Source: Saccharibacter sp. EH611
Lineage (GTDB): Bacteria > Pseudomonadota > Alphaproteobacteria > Acetobacterales > Acetobacteraceae
Direction of reading: 5' to 3'
Assembly: GCF_009834765.1 (NCBI RefSeq)
Contig: NZ_WVHP01000025.1
Location: 239,729 to 303,728 of the forward strand
Length of the DNA: 64,000 bases
Positions 8,638 to 18,194 of this stretch are shown piece after piece. The notes beneath the pieces were generated by a model. It worked only from the letters and a program-made list of their open reading frames with translations, searched no databases and was not told the origin of the DNA. A program made the position numbers and the translations under genes. Every line of letters starts with the position of its first letter. Position 1 is the first letter of the stretch.

Positions 8638-9780
8638 TTAGTTTTCAAAGAATTCCTTAACGCGGGCAAAAAATCCGCTGCTTTCTGGACTGGCTTTGTG
8701 ACTATCGCCAGAGGCGTCTTCAAATTCCTCCAACAATTCACGCTGCCGTTTAGAGAGGTGCTTCGGTGTTTCAACAGAAACCTGAAGATACATATCCCCA
8801 CGTGCACTGGAGTGCAGAACGGAGAAGCCTTTACCACGTAGGCGGAATGTTTCTCCTGCTTGTGTTCCAGCAGGGATTTTCACCTTCGTGCGGCTACCGT
8901 CAATAACAGGCACTTCGATTTCGGTGCCCAAGGCAGCCTGTGTTAAGCGCAGGGGAACGCGGCAATAAATATTGGCGCCATCACGTTGGAAGAGGTCATG
9001 CCCTTCCACAGCGACGAGCACATACAGATCGCCAGGAACAACGCCTTCACCGCCAGATTCGCCTTTACCGGCAACGCGGATGCGGGTGCCATCTTCAATC
9101 CCAGCAGGGATGTCGATTTTGACACTCTCCTTAGCAGCTTCCGTGCCGCTGCCCTGGCAGCTCTTGCAAGGATTGGCCACTGTCTGGCCAGAGCCGTGGC
9201 AGGTCGGGCAGGGGCGCTCGACGAGGAAGAAGCCTTGCTGAGCGCGGACAACGCCGCGACCATGACAGGTCGCACAGGTTGAACGCTTCGCGTTAGGGTC
9301 GGCAGAGCCAGAGCCGTTGCAGCTTGAGCAGTTCGTGCGTGTCTTGACCTCAACATTTTTGCTAACGCCACTAAAGGCCTCAGCAAGGCTGATCTCAACT
9401 TGCACCTGCACGTCTGCAGCGCTCTGCTGGCGCGGGCCACCACGACGGCCGCCCATGCCGAACATCTGTTCAAAGATATCGCCAAGGCCGCCAGCATCGA
9501 AGCCGCCAAAGCCACCACCGCCGAAGCCGCCGCCTCCGCCGCCCATGCCGCTTTCAAAAGCTTCATGACCGTACTGGTCGTAGGCTGCGCGCTTTTGTTC
9601 ATCTTTGAGAACATCATAAGCAGCGCTGATGTCTTTGAACTTTTGTTCTGCTTCTTTATCGCCGGGGTTACGGTCTGGGTGGTAGCGCATGGCTTGCTTG
9701 CGATAAGCGCGCTTAATTTCGTCACCACTTGCGGTGCGAGAAACACTCAGAAGTTCGTAGTAATCTATATTTGTGGCCAT
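8638..9780 (-). CDS. dnaJ: Chaperone protein DnaJ
   Basis: DnaJ is the co-chaperone that delivers substrates to DnaK and stimulates its ATPase. The 380 residues show all type I domains: a J domain with the HPD motif (MRYHPDRNPGDK), a Gly/Phe linker (GGGGGGFGGGGFGGFDAGG), a zinc-binding domain with four CxxCxGxG-type repeats (CSSCNGSG, CATCHGRG, CPTCHGSG, CKSCQGSG) and the C-terminal substrate domain. I chose the ATG at 9780 because GAGGA sits six bases upstream. An ATG four codons earlier (9792) lacks such a site. It follows dnaK, but two hairpins lie between them. Confidence 0.96.
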   Translation of the reverse strand: MATNIDYYELLSVSRTASGDEIKRAYRKQAMRYHPDRNPGDKEAEQKFKDISAAYDVLKDEQKRAAYDQYGHEAFESGMGGGGGGFGGGGFGGFDAGGLGDIFEQMFGMGGRRGGPRQQSAADVQVQVEISLAEAFSGVSKNVEVKTRTNCSSCNGSGSADPNAKRSTCATCHGRGVVRAQQGFFLVERPCPTCHGSGQTVANPCKSCQGSGTEAAKESVKIDIPAGIEDGTRIRVAGKGESGGEGVVPGDLYVLVAVEGHDLFQRDGANIYCRVPLRLTQAALGTEIEVPVIDGSRTKVKIPAGTQAGETFRLRGKGFSVLHSSARGDMYLQVSVETPKHLSKRQRELLEEFEDASGDSHKASPESSGFFARVKEFFEN

Positions 9781-9824
9781 GTCGGTCCTCATTTCTCGAG
9801 GGTGATCGGCAGATGGGGCCCCAT

Positions 9825-9864
9825 GAAGAAAGGGCGCCTCCCCTTGAACGGGAAGAGGCGCCCT
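9825..9864 (-). terminator. GC-rich hairpin between dnaK and dnaJ
   Basis: A perfect 10-bp stem (9831-9840 with 9855-9864) is followed on the minus strand by TTTCTTC. It looks like a partial terminator that would lower dnaJ expression relative to dnaK. Confidence 0.65.
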
Positions 9865-9873
9865 CAGGGGTGG

Positions 9874-9900
9874 ATTAAACTAAGGATTCCTTAGTTTAAT
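9874..9900. repeat. AT-rich 27-base palindrome between dnaK and dnaJ
   Basis: ATTAAACTAAGGA (9874-9886) and its exact reverse complement (9888-9900) are separated by a single base. The palindrome begins 16 bases after the dnaK stop. In RNA it would form a hairpin at the dnaK 3' end; in DNA it could be a binding site. Confidence 0.75.
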
Positions 9901-9915
9901 ACGCACTCCGCCTGA

Positions 9916-11823
9916 TTAGTCTTTCTTCTTCTTATCATCGACATCTTCGAATTCAGCATCGACGACGTCTTCGTCTTTCTTACCAGACTCTTGAGCCCCT
10001 TCAGCGCCCTGCTGACCTTCAGCACCCTGATGGACAGCCTGACCAACTTTCATAGCAGCCTGTGTCAGGCGGTCACTGGCGCTCTTGATCGCTTCAGCAT
10101 TGTCACCTTCAAGAGCTTCGCGAGCAGCCTTGATGGCTTCTTCTGCTTCGGTCTTATCAGCAGCAGGAACCTTATCCCCACCTTCAGAGATGGATTTCTC
10201 TGTCTGATGGATCAGGCCTTCTGTAGCGTTACGCTGTTCGATGAGCTCACGACGGGCTTTGTCAGCATCAGCGTTTGCTTCAGCTTCCTTCACCATACGG
10301 TCGATGTCGTCATCGGACAGACCACCGGAGGCTTGGATCTGGATCTTCTGTTCCTTACCCGTTGCCTTATCCTTGGCGGAGACGTTGACGATACCGTTCG
10401 CATCAATATCGAAGGTCACTTCAATCTGTGGCACACCGCGTGGAGCTGGTGCGATCCCCTGCAGGTCAAAGTTGCCGAGCAGTTTGTTGTCGGCAGCCAT
10501 CTCGCGCTCACCTTGGAAGACCTTAATGGTCACAGCAGGCTGGTTATCTTCAGCGGTTGAGAAGGTCTGGCTCTTCTTGGTCGGAATGGTCGTGTTACGA
10601 TCAATCAGACGGGTGAAGACACCACCGAGTGTTTCAATACCGAGGGACAGTGGGGTCACGTCCAGCAGTAGAACGTCCTTCACGTCACCCTGCAACACAG
10701 CGCCCTGAATGCCGGCACCAATAGCGACGACTTCGTCTGGGTTCACGTTGCGAGCTGGGTCTTTACCGAAGAATTCCTTAACGCTGTCAACGACCTTCGG
10801 CATACGGGTCATACCACCGACCAAGATCACGTCATTGATCTCGCTTGTGGACAGACCAGCATCCTTCAGAGCCTGCTTGCATGGCTCCAAGGAGCGCTTG
10901 ATGAGATCTTCAACCAGGCTTTCCAGCTTCGCACGGCTGACGCGAACCACCAAATGCTTAGGGCCAGAAGCGTCTGCGGTGATGAAGGGCAGGTTAACTT
11001 CTGTTTCTTTTGCAGAAGACAGCTCAATCTTTGCTTTTTCAGCGGCTTCTTTCAAGCGCTGCAGAGCCATCTTGTCACCGCGCAGGTCAACGCCTTGATC
11101 ACGCTTGAATTCGTCAGCAAGGAACTCGATGATCTTGTTATCGAAGTCTTCACCACCGAGGAAGGTATCACCGTTGGTGGACTTCACTTCAATCACGCCA
11201 TCGGAGATTTCCAAGATGGAGATATCGAACGTCCCACCACCCAAGTCATACACAGCCACATGGCCAGAATCGCTCTTTTCCAGACCATAAGCCAGAGCAG
11301 CAGAGGTTGGCTCGTTAATGATGCGCTTGACGTCTAGGCCTGCAATACGACCGGCGTCACGTGTTGCTTGACGCTGTGCATCGTTAAAGTAAGCAGGGAC
11401 GGTGATGACCGCTTCAGTCACTTTTTCGCCAAGATAAGCCTCAGCGGTTTCTTTCATCTTACCGAGGATGAAAGCAGAAATCTGTGCAGGGGCGTATTTC
11501 TCGCCACGTGCGCTCACCCATGCATCGCCATTGTCGCCACGGACGATCTCGTACGGAACCATCTCTTTATCTTTAGCGACGGTCGGATCGTCATAACGGC
11601 GGCCAATGAGGCGTTTAACAGCGTAGAGTGTGTTTGTTGGGTTGGTAACAGCCTGACGTTTTGCAGCCTGACCAACAAGGCGCTCACCTTTATCTGTAAA
11701 AGCAACGACGGATGGTGTTGTGCGTGCGCCTTCGCTGTTTTCGATAACCTTGGTTTCATTCCCATCGCGCACAGCAACGCAGGAGTTGGTTGTACCAAGG
11801 TCAATACCAATTACTTTACCCAT
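9916..11823 (-). CDS. dnaK: Chaperone protein DnaK (Hsp70)
   Basis: DnaK is the ATP-dependent Hsp70 chaperone. The 635-residue protein starts with [13 protein letters not shown], the first phosphate loop. It has the second phosphate motif [13 protein letters not shown], the hydrophobic linker [13 protein letters not shown] and the substrate-binding domain. The C-terminal tail is acidic and ends [17 protein letters not shown], as usual in Alphaproteobacteria. A ribosome site (AAGGA) precedes the ATG. Upstream on the minus strand TTGACC and an AATAGG-like box lie 17 bases apart. I see no convincing RpoH-type heat-shock promoter. Confidence 0.97.
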   Translation of the reverse strand: MGKVIGIDLGTTNSCVAVRDGNETKVIENSEGARTTPSVVAFTDKGERLVGQAAKRQAVTNPTNTLYAVKRLIGRRYDDPTVAKDKEMVPYEIVRGDNGDAWVSARGEKYAPAQISAFILGKMKETAEAYLGEKVTEAVITVPAYFNDAQRQATRDAGRIAGLDVKRIINEPTSAALAYGLEKSDSGHVAVYDLGGGTFDISILEISDGVIEVKSTNGDTFLGGEDFDNKIIEFLADEFKRDQGVDLRGDKMALQRLKEAAEKAKIELSSAKETEVNLPFITADASGPKHLVVRVSRAKLESLVEDLIKRSLEPCKQALKDAGLSTSEINDVILVGGMTRMPKVVDSVKEFFGKDPARNVNPDEVVAIGAGIQGAVLQGDVKDVLLLDVTPLSLGIETLGGVFTRLIDRNTTIPTKKSQTFSTAEDNQPAVTIKVFQGEREMAADNKLLGNFDLQGIAPAPRGVPQIEVTFDIDANGIVNVSAKDKATGKEQKIQIQASGGLSDDDIDRMVKEAEANADADKARRELIEQRNATEGLIHQTEKSISEGGDKVPAADKTEAEEAIKAAREALEGDNAEAIKSASDRLTQAAMKVGQAVHQGAEGQQGAEGAQESGKKDEDVVDAEFEDVDDKKKKD

Positions 11824-12147
11824 AGGTCTTTGTCCTTTTCAGCGGTCGCGTCCGACCCTTTTGTGGCATCAGAAGGCGACCCTATTGTGACGTAACAAAA
11901 TGCGGTCAATCTGCCCGAGGCATCTCAGACCTCATTTATAGTGATAAGCTAAGAAGATTATGGATCATTTTCAAGAGAAAGAACACGTTAGGGCCAGAGT
12001 TTTTGTCGTAGGTGGTGCGATTATCTTGGTAAGATGGCTTCCATTCTGGGGCGGCTTGCGCCACAATTAAGGGAGCTATGACAGTCGTCGGAGTGTGCCC
12101 TCCTGTTCCAATGTTCTTTCTTCTCGTCGTGGTATCGTTATGATGCC
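11824..12147. other. Divergent intergenic region between dnaK and the 12148 lipoprotein gene
   Basis: These 324 bases must hold the dnaK promoter (minus strand) and the promoter of the lipoprotein gene (plus strand). A weak sigma-70-like pair for dnaK is visible at about 11884-11913. No tRNA, strong hairpin or convincing coding sequence is seen. A 36-codon reading frame at 11960-12070 is not supported. Confidence 0.5.
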
Positions 12148-13290
12148 GTGTTTCTAAAGCGCATCATAACGCTGGTTATGGGGCTGGGGATGTTCTGCGG
12201 GCTTCAAGGCTGTGTCAGCTTAGGCCCACGGCAAATGCAGCATGACCAGTTGGCGTATTCACGCGCTTTGGGTGAAACGCAGAAGCGTGAAATGCTGCTG
12301 AACATCGTGCGTTTGCGTTATGCAGACCCGCCAACGTTTTTGGATACAACGCAGGTTATTGCTGGGTATAACTACACGCGCAGCATGAGCGGTGGGTATT
12401 ATGGTTATCCAGCATCCGCGGTGAGTAATTATTTCTTCGGGCAAGGGTCGCTCTCTATGGCAGAGAATCCAACCGTGACGTATCAGCCGTTGACTGGGCA
12501 ACAATATGCAGAAAATATCATCCGCCCCATTTCACCAACGGTGATTATGCCGTTGAGCTTGGGGGGTATGCCCATTGATACGTTGTTGCGTTTAACGGCT
12601 CAGTCTATTGACGGGCTCTCAAATGTACGTGGGTTAGGAACGGGGCCTTTTGGTGGGGGGTCTGTCCGGTTTTACTTGCTGTTGCATGACTTAAAGCAGC
12701 TTCAGGCGGCGGGGGCGATGACGGTGCGCATCACGACCGATGAGCCTGATGAATCGTCTGGCAAAAAGAAATCCTCATCCAGTGGCAGCAGTAGCAGTGG
12801 TACTCCAAGCACGGATGGCCCTGAGCATGCGTATCTTGTTTTAACGGCAACCTCAGATAGCAATCTTCAAGCGATTCAAGCGGAAGTGAAGCGGTTGTTG
12901 CATCTTGACCCTAATGCGCAAGAGGCGGAGATCGTTTATGGCCCGTATCCAAAGCATGCAGGTCAAATCGCCATTCTAACGCGCTCAATGTTGGCGATGC
13001 TTACTCAGCTTTCCTACGAAATGCAGGTGCCTGAGAAGGATGTGCATTTGGGGCGTACGCCACCCACAATTGGGCAAGTCGGGATTGAAAACCGCTCGGA
13101 AGTGGTCATTCATTGTGATCGCGATGTGCCTGATCATAGCTATGCCAGCGTTGAGTATAAGGGCCGCTGGTATTGGATTGATGATAATGATTTCCGCAGT
13201 AAAGAAGCCTTTACCATGGTACAGGTGCTCAGTGCTCTTGCCGCAACGAGCCATGGAACAGGCGCTGTTGTGACGATCCCTGCAGGATGA
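12148..13290 (+). CDS. Probable lipoprotein of unknown function
   Basis: A 380-residue protein whose N-terminus is a type II signal peptide: Lys-Arg, a hydrophobic stretch, then the lipobox LQGC near residue 22, so it is probably lipid-anchored in the envelope. The region after the cysteine (QLAYSRALGETQKREMLLNIVRLRYADPPTFLD) is a pattern I remember from conserved proteins of unknown function in Proteobacteria. The middle has a low-complexity serine insert (KKKSSSSGSSSSGTPS) around residue 210. The start is a GTG with no clear ribosome site, and an ATG at 12178 is an alternative. The glycosyltransferase gene follows after 13 bases, so they may be cotranscribed. Confidence 0.7.
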   Translation: MFLKRIITLVMGLGMFCGLQGCVSLGPRQMQHDQLAYSRALGETQKREMLLNIVRLRYADPPTFLDTTQVIAGYNYTRSMSGGYYGYPASAVSNYFFGQGSLSMAENPTVTYQPLTGQQYAENIIRPISPTVIMPLSLGGMPIDTLLRLTAQSIDGLSNVRGLGTGPFGGGSVRFYLLLHDLKQLQAAGAMTVRITTDEPDESSGKKKSSSSGSSSSGTPSTDGPEHAYLVLTATSDSNLQAIQAEVKRLLHLDPNAQEAEIVYGPYPKHAGQIAILTRSMLAMLTQLSYEMQVPEKDVHLGRTPPTIGQVGIENRSEVVIHCDRDVPDHSYASVEYKGRWYWIDDNDFRSKEAFTMVQVLSALAATSHGTGAVVTIPAG

Positions 13291-13303
13291 TGAAAGAACC
13301 ATC

Positions 13304-14497
13304 ATGACCCCATCACCCGTTGTGCTTCAGCTTCTGCCAAGTCTTGGTATTGGCGGGGTAGAGCAGGGCGCCGTGGACATGGCAGAAGCCGTTGCAAAAG
13401 CCGGAGGGCGGGCGCTTGTGGCGAGTGCAAGCGGCTCTCTTCTGCCGCACTTACGCTATGTAGGGGGGGAGTTCCGAGAGCTTCCCTTGCCCAAAAAATG
13501 GTCGCCGTTTGTGTTTCGGCGTAAGGTAAAAGAGCTTCAGACGCTGATACGACGTGACCAGGTGCAGCTTGTACACGCGCGGTCTCGCTACCCGGCATGG
13601 GTAGCCGCACAGGCCTGCAAACGAGAGAATATCCCTCTCGTGACGACTTGGCATGGCGTGCATAAAGCGCGTTCGTTTATCAAGCGCTCTTATAATACTG
13701 GTCTGCTGCAAGGGGATCGGGTGATTGCGGTATCCTCTCATATCGCGCAGCGTTTACAGGCAGAATACGGGGTGAGTGCCGAGCGTTTGGTGACGATTGC
13801 CCGTGGGAGTGACCCGCAGCGTTTTTCTATGGGGACGGTGAGTGGGCCGCGTGTTCAGGCGTTGGTGGATCGTTGGCATATTCCTGAAGATCAGCCGGTG
13901 ATTGTCCTCCCCGGTCGGGTGACATCGTGGAAAGGCCATGCGCTGTTAGTCGAGGCTTTGGGGCAGCTTGCAGTAGAATATCCAGCAGTGCCGTGGGTGT
14001 GTGTGTTTGTTGGGCCGGAGACAGATCCAGCTTTTGCACGTCGTGTGCATCGGCGTGCGTGCGATTTAGGGATCGCGGATCGCTTGCGTTTTGTAGGGCC
14101 GTGCGAGGATATGCCGGCGGTCTATACGCTGGCGCATATGGTGGTGGTGCCGTCGTGCCGTCCGGAACCTTTTGGGCGTGTAGCGGTTGAAGCGCAAATG
14201 ATGGGCTGCCCAGTGATCGGTTCAGCACAGGGTGGGTTGGCGGAAACGATTATTCCGCATGAGACGGGTCTGCTTGTGCCTCCTCAGGATAGTGGGGCGT
14301 TAGAGAAAGCGATTGTGACGTTTTTGATGATGAACCCGTATGATCGTGCAGAAATGGGGGAGTGTGCTGTTGCCCATGTTCTGCAGCGTTATACAAAGCA
14401 GCAGATGCAGCGGGAGACACTTGGGGTGTATGATGCGCTACTGGGTACATCCTTGCAGGGGTATTTCGGTCAACAACAAGGTGAGGGAACCTCATGA
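13304..14497 (+). CDS. Glycosyltransferase, GT4 family
   Basis: A 397-residue GT-B fold glycosyltransferase. The N-terminal acceptor domain starts with LLPSLGIGGVEQGAVDMAEA, the glycine-rich loop common in this family. The C-terminal donor domain has LPGRVTSWKGHALLVEAL and the ExxFGxxxxE-type signature PEPFGRVAVEAQMMGCPVI, followed by GGLAETI. The substrate cannot be read from the sequence; family members act on lipopolysaccharide or other cell-surface glycans. Its stop overlaps the start of a 47-residue gene by 4 bases. The upstream neighbour is an envelope lipoprotein. Confidence 0.88.
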   Translation: MTPSPVVLQLLPSLGIGGVEQGAVDMAEAVAKAGGRALVASASGSLLPHLRYVGGEFRELPLPKKWSPFVFRRKVKELQTLIRRDQVQLVHARSRYPAWVAAQACKRENIPLVTTWHGVHKARSFIKRSYNTGLLQGDRVIAVSSHIAQRLQAEYGVSAERLVTIARGSDPQRFSMGTVSGPRVQALVDRWHIPEDQPVIVLPGRVTSWKGHALLVEALGQLAVEYPAVPWVCVFVGPETDPAFARRVHRRACDLGIADRLRFVGPCEDMPAVYTLAHMVVVPSCRPEPFGRVAVEAQMMGCPVIGSAQGGLAETIIPHETGLLVPPQDSGALEKAIVTFLMMNPYDRAEMGECAVAHVLQRYTKQQMQRETLGVYDALLGTSLQGYFGQQQGEGTS

Positions 14498-14637
14498 CAG
14501 AGGCTAAGAAAACAACAGAAAAAACAAAAGGTGAGCAGGCGCGAGAAGAACGTTTAGCACGGGAGGCAAAAGCGCTTAGAGCCAATTTGTTGCGTCGCAA
14601 ACAGCAACAGCGGGGCCGCCCGGCTGAAAAAGAGTAA
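14494..14637 (+). CDS. 47-residue basic, charged protein coupled to the glycosyltransferase
   Basis: The ATG overlaps the glycosyltransferase stop in an ATGA arrangement, which indicates translational coupling. The product is strongly charged (Lys, Arg, Glu) and predicted helical, with a Lys/Arg/Gln-rich end (LLRRKQQQRGRPAEKE). Such proteins often contact nucleic acids or ribosomes, but I cannot assign a role. The coupling, suitable length and absence of a competing frame support it as a real gene. Confidence 0.6.
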   Translation: MTEAKKTTEKTKGEQAREERLAREAKALRANLLRRKQQQRGRPAEKE

Positions 14638-14692
14638 AGCCTCCTCTCAGAAGGCCTTACTCGTTGCCCTCCCTAGAGAAAGGGCAGATTGG

Positions 14693-15361
14693 TCATTTCT
14701 GTGCAAAGAGCGCGACATGGCTCCCTAAAAACCGGGCGCCGTCCTTCTCGATGTCGCTTGGTGTGCGGGAGCCGTCACCACCAGCGATGGTACTGGCGCC
14801 ATAAGGGGTGCCTCCGGAGACGGTTTCCAGTTGGAGCTGCCCTTGGAAGCTATAGGGTAGTCCAGTCACGACCATTCCGTGATGGAGGAGGTTGGACATG
14901 AGGGAGTAGAGGGTCATTTCTTGTCCGCCATGCTGCGTTGCTGTGGAGGTAAAGACAGCACCAATTTTCCCAATGAGAGCGCCTTTGAGCCAAAGCGTGC
15001 CGGTTCTATCCCAGAAATTGGCCATTTGTGCGGGCTGCCGTCCAAAGCGGGTCGGGGCGCCGATGATAATCGCATCATAGTCTGCAAGTTCGTCAGGTTG
15101 CGCGATGGGAGCGCTTTGATCGGTCTTAAAGTGGCTCTCGCGGGCTGTCTCTTCAGGCACGAGCTCTGGCACCTGTTTGATCGCGACGTGAGCCCCGGTG
15201 GAGCGAGCGCCTTCAGCAATGGCATGAGCTATGGTTTCTGTATGGCCATAAGAGGAATAATAGAGAACAAGAACGCGTATTTGCTTAGGCGGCGCGTGTG
15301 TTGGTGTGCTGGTTTCTTTGGGGGAGCCAAAGAACTGCCGAAGTGATGAGAGGAATGACAT
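14693..15361 (-). CDS. wrbA: NAD(P)H:quinone oxidoreductase, WrbA family
   Basis: WrbA is an FMN-dependent enzyme that reduces quinones by two electrons, avoiding semiquinones. The flavodoxin-like fold starts with [13 protein letters not shown] (FMN phosphate loop). [18 protein letters not shown] and [11 protein letters not shown] are the other FMN-binding blocks of the family. At 222 residues it is about 25 longer than E. coli WrbA because of an N-terminal extension ([18 protein letters not shown]...). A quinone-protective enzyme suits an organism with quinone-linked dehydrogenases. Confidence 0.92.
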   Translation of the reverse strand: MSFLSSLRQFFGSPKETSTPTHAPPKQIRVLVLYYSSYGHTETIAHAIAEGARSTGAHVAIKQVPELVPEETARESHFKTDQSAPIAQPDELADYDAIIIGAPTRFGRQPAQMANFWDRTGTLWLKGALIGKIGAVFTSTATQHGGQEMTLYSLMSNLLHHGMVVTGLPYSFQGQLQLETVSGGTPYGASTIAGGDGSRTPSDIEKDGARFLGSHVALFAQK

Positions 15362-15667
15362 GGTTCTCTTCCTTACGAAACATGTGAAAAGAGGTCATCT
15401 TTGGTGATGAAGGATTATACGCTTCTCTCCTGTATGGCAGCTCTTCAGGGTGAGGACGACGATCAGTTTAGAAAGCCTATGGTGCATAATTGTTCGTTTC
15501 GAGTGCCATCATGCATAAGGGGAGCTCTAAACGATGCGTGCCGGGGTTAAAAACACGCTATGAACAGAATTCTGCCGTGAAGGGGTGTTTTATACGCTTC
15601 TTACATTGCGTCTGGGCGCATGCCTCGTTACAGCGAGAGAGAGCTTTGACAATCAAGGAGTACTACC
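15362..15667. other. Divergent intergenic region between wrbA and dcd
   Basis: About 306 bases with no supported gene. A TTGACA box (15647-15652) lies too close to the dcd start to be its promoter element. The overlapping 64-codon frame at 15490-15684 runs into dcd and looks like chance. Confidence 0.4.
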
Positions 15668-16219
15668 ATGCCGGTCATGCCTGACCACTGGATTCGCCGT
15701 ATGGCTCTGGAAAACGGTATGATCGAGCCGTTTGTAGAAGCCCAGAAACGTGAGGGGGTTATCTCTTATGGCCTGTCATCTTATGGCTATGACGCACGGG
15801 TAGCGGACGAGTTCCATATTTTTACCGATGTGGATAGCGCTGTGGTGGATCCCAAGAATTTTGAGCCCAATAGTTTTGTGACACGGCGTGGGGATATTAC
15901 GATCCCTCCCAATAGTTTCGCGCTGGCTCATACGATTGAGCATTTTAAAATTCCGCGTGATACGCTGGTCGTCTGCTTGGGTAAATCAACCTATGCTCGT
16001 TGCGGCATTATCGTGAATGTCACGCCACTTGAGCCTGAATGGGAAGGACAAGTGACGATCGAGATCAGCAATACGACGCCTCTTCCAGCCCGTATTTATG
16101 CCAATGAGGGCATTTGCCAGTTCTTGTTCTTTAAAGGGGACAGCCCGTGCGAGGTGAGCTATGGCGACCGTGCGGGTAAATATATGAACCAAACAGGCGT
16201 GACGCCACCTCGGCTTTAA
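15668..16219 (+). CDS. dcd: dCTP deaminase
   Basis: Dcd converts dCTP to dUTP, supplying dTTP synthesis. The 183-residue protein has the family pattern: [10 protein letters not shown] near residue 35, then [10 protein letters not shown] (the catalytic serine/arginine loop), [17 protein letters not shown] with the catalytic glutamate, and NEGICQ near the end. It shows features of mono-functional proteobacterial Dcd. AAGGAG lies 8 bases before the ATG. murA starts 9 bases after the stop, so the two are cotranscribed. Confidence 0.95.
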   Translation: MPVMPDHWIRRMALENGMIEPFVEAQKREGVISYGLSSYGYDARVADEFHIFTDVDSAVVDPKNFEPNSFVTRRGDITIPPNSFALAHTIEHFKIPRDTLVVCLGKSTYARCGIIVNVTPLEPEWEGQVTIEISNTTPLPARIYANEGICQFLFFKGDSPCEVSYGDRAGKYMNQTGVTPPRL

Positions 16220-16228
16220 GAGAGCATT

Positions 16229-17497
16229 ATGGATCAATTCCTTATCCAAGGCGGACAACGCCTTCATGGTGATATTGCCCTCGGCGGGGCGAAGAATTCT
16301 GGCCTCAAATTGATGGTAGCGGCCTTGTTGTCTGACGGGCCCTTAATTCTGTCCAACGTGCCCAACATTGCCGATATCCGCACGATGCGCAGCCTGCTGA
16401 CGGGCCTTGGCCTCAGCGTGGAAGAGGTGGACGGCCCGCATTGTTTGAGCGTGAGCGGCCGGGCAAGCTCTGTTGAAGCGCCGTACGATATTGTTGCGAA
16501 GATGCGTGCGTCTATCTTGGTGTTGGGCCCTCTCCTCGCGCGCGAAGGGGAGGCGCGGGTGTCTCTCCCGGGGGGCTGTGCGATTGGCACGCGTCCTGTG
16601 GATTTGCACCTTAAAGGCTTTGAAGCCCTAGGCGCGACGATCACGCTTGAGGGGGGGTATATCAATGCGCAGGCGCCCGGCGGTGGCCTTAAAGGGGCGC
16701 GTATTGTTCTGCCTTTCCCAAGTGTGGGGGCAACGGAAAATCTCCTCATGGCGGCCACTTTAGCGAAAGGGACGACAGAGATCGTCAATGCCGCGCGTGA
16801 GCCTGAGATTGCCGATCTGGCCAACTGCTTAAACGCGATGGGGGCTCGTATTACGCGTGAGGCATCCGATACCCTTGTGATTGAAGGGGTCGAGCGTCTG
16901 AATGGCGCTCGTTACAGTGTCATGCCGGATCGTATCGAGTGTGGCACTTATGCCTGTGCTGTTGGTATTGCCGGTGGTGATGTTCTTTTAGAAGGCGGTC
17001 GCGTTGGTGATCAGGAAGCGGTCTTGCAGGCTCTTCGCCATGCGGGTGTGCGTGTAGATGAAGATGCGCGCGGTATCCGTGTGCGTAGCGACGGGAAACT
17101 TACGGGGATTGATCTAACAACGGAGCCTTACCCCGGCTTTCCGACCGATATGCAGGCGCAGTTTATGGCGATGCTGTCGGTTGCAGAGGGAGCGTCGTTG
17201 ATGACGGAAACGATTTTTGAAAATCGTTTCATGCATGTTCCAGAGCTTAACCGGATGGGCGCGAATATTAATATTCAAGGGCGTTCGGCTATTATTCGTG
17301 GCGTGCCGTCTCTATCAGGGGCGCCGGTTATGGCGACAGATCTGCGGGCTTCTTTCTCTCTCATCGTCGCAGCTCTTGTGGCGCAGGGCGAGACGCGGTT
17401 GAGTCGGATTTATCATCTCGATAGAGGGTATGAAGGAGTTGATCGTAAGTTATCAGCCTGTGGCGCGGTGATTAAACGCGTCAAAGATACCGAGTAG
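16229..17497 (+). CDS. murA: UDP-N-acetylglucosamine 1-carboxyvinyltransferase
   Basis: MurA performs the first committed step of peptidoglycan synthesis by transferring enolpyruvate to UDP-GlcNAc. The 422-residue length is standard. [13 protein letters not shown] holds the catalytic Lys22-type residue. [16 protein letters not shown] contains the active-site cysteine that reacts with PEP, so the enzyme should be fosfomycin-targetable by family knowledge. [10 protein letters not shown] is the conserved block near the end. The gene is downstream of dcd in a two-gene unit. Confidence 0.96.
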   Translation: MDQFLIQGGQRLHGDIALGGAKNSGLKLMVAALLSDGPLILSNVPNIADIRTMRSLLTGLGLSVEEVDGPHCLSVSGRASSVEAPYDIVAKMRASILVLGPLLAREGEARVSLPGGCAIGTRPVDLHLKGFEALGATITLEGGYINAQAPGGGLKGARIVLPFPSVGATENLLMAATLAKGTTEIVNAAREPEIADLANCLNAMGARITREASDTLVIEGVERLNGARYSVMPDRIECGTYACAVGIAGGDVLLEGGRVGDQEAVLQALRHAGVRVDEDARGIRVRSDGKLTGIDLTTEPYPGFPTDMQAQFMAMLSVAEGASLMTETIFENRFMHVPELNRMGANINIQGRSAIIRGVPSLSGAPVMATDLRASFSLIVAALVAQGETRLSRIYHLDRGYEGVDRKLSACGAVIKRVKDTE

Positions 17498-17566
17498 TAT
17501 AATGATGGGGAGAGGGCGGTGTTCTGACAGAGAGGAGCACCGTCCTTGCGCGGGAAAAACGCCGTA

Positions 17567-18112
17567 TTACGCTTTTTTGAGCAGCTCAATAGCCGCGGGA
17601 ACGCTTTCTACGACAGAGTAAAATTGTTGAGCGTGATCTTCTGCGAATCCTTGCGTGATAGATGCTTGCAGCGTTGCAAGAAGCGGGTTCGCCCATTCTT
17701 CTACATTGAGGATAATGATTGGCTTGTTATGCAGGCCGAGCTGTTTATTCACCAGCACTTCAGCAAATTCGTCTAACGTACCAAACCCACCGGGAAGAAT
17801 GATATACGCGTCAGCAAGGTCAAAAAGCTTAGCTTTTCGGCTGGGCATATCCTCCGTCACGTCTAGGTCGGTCACTCCTTCATGCAACACTTCACGAGCT
17901 TCAAGAAAAGAGGGAATAACGCCTTTGACAGGCCCGCCTGCCTTGAGGGTAGCATCAGCAACACTGCCCATAAGTCCGGCTTGTCCACCACCATAGACTA
18001 AGGTCAAACCATTCTGGGCTAATGCTTCGCCTAAAGCGCGCGCTACTTCTGTATAACGTGGAGAATGACCGCTGCGGGAGCCACAGAAGACCGAGCAGGT
18101 TTTAAGAGACAT
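17567..18112 (-). CDS. LOG-family protein (putative cytokinin riboside 5'-phosphate phosphoribohydrolase)
   Basis: LOG-family proteins release the base from nucleoside 5'-monophosphates. The 181-residue protein starts MSLKTCSVFCGSRSG and has the Rossmann-like block LVYGGGQAGLMG, the catalytic SRKAKL and the diagnostic PGGFGTLDE motif. The frame is open 44 codons further upstream, but those codons run through the terminator of the neighbouring MFS gene. The ATG at 18112 has GGAGGAG upstream, so I place the start there. Bacterial members are often annotated as lysine decarboxylase-like by old error. Confidence 0.92.
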   Translation of the reverse strand: MSLKTCSVFCGSRSGHSPRYTEVARALGEALAQNGLTLVYGGGQAGLMGSVADATLKAGGPVKGVIPSFLEAREVLHEGVTDLDVTEDMPSRKAKLFDLADAYIILPGGFGTLDEFAEVLVNKQLGLHNKPIIILNVEEWANPLLATLQASITQGFAEDHAQQFYSVVESVPAAIELLKKA

Positions 18113-18130
18113 AGTGGAAAAGACTCCTCC

Positions 18131-18165
18131 ATAAAAAACGCTGGAGGAAGGCGCCTCCAGCGTTT
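18131..18165 (-). terminator. Terminator after the MFS transporter gene
   Basis: A perfect 12-bp stem (18136-18147 with 18154-18165) is followed on the minus strand by TTTTTT. It sits between the MFS stop and the LOG-family start. Confidence 0.9.
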
Positions 18166-18194
18166 GATCACCCATGCCTAAGGCAAGTGTGTGT

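Noticed and set aside
11960..12070. 36-codon plus-strand frame upstream of the lipoprotein gene
   Set aside because: It has only a weak ribosome site and no recognisable feature beyond a short hydrophobic part. It lies in the dnaK promoter region.
15490..15684. 64-codon frame overlapping the start of dcd
   Set aside because: It runs into the well-supported dcd gene, has no ribosome site and shows no protein-like composition.
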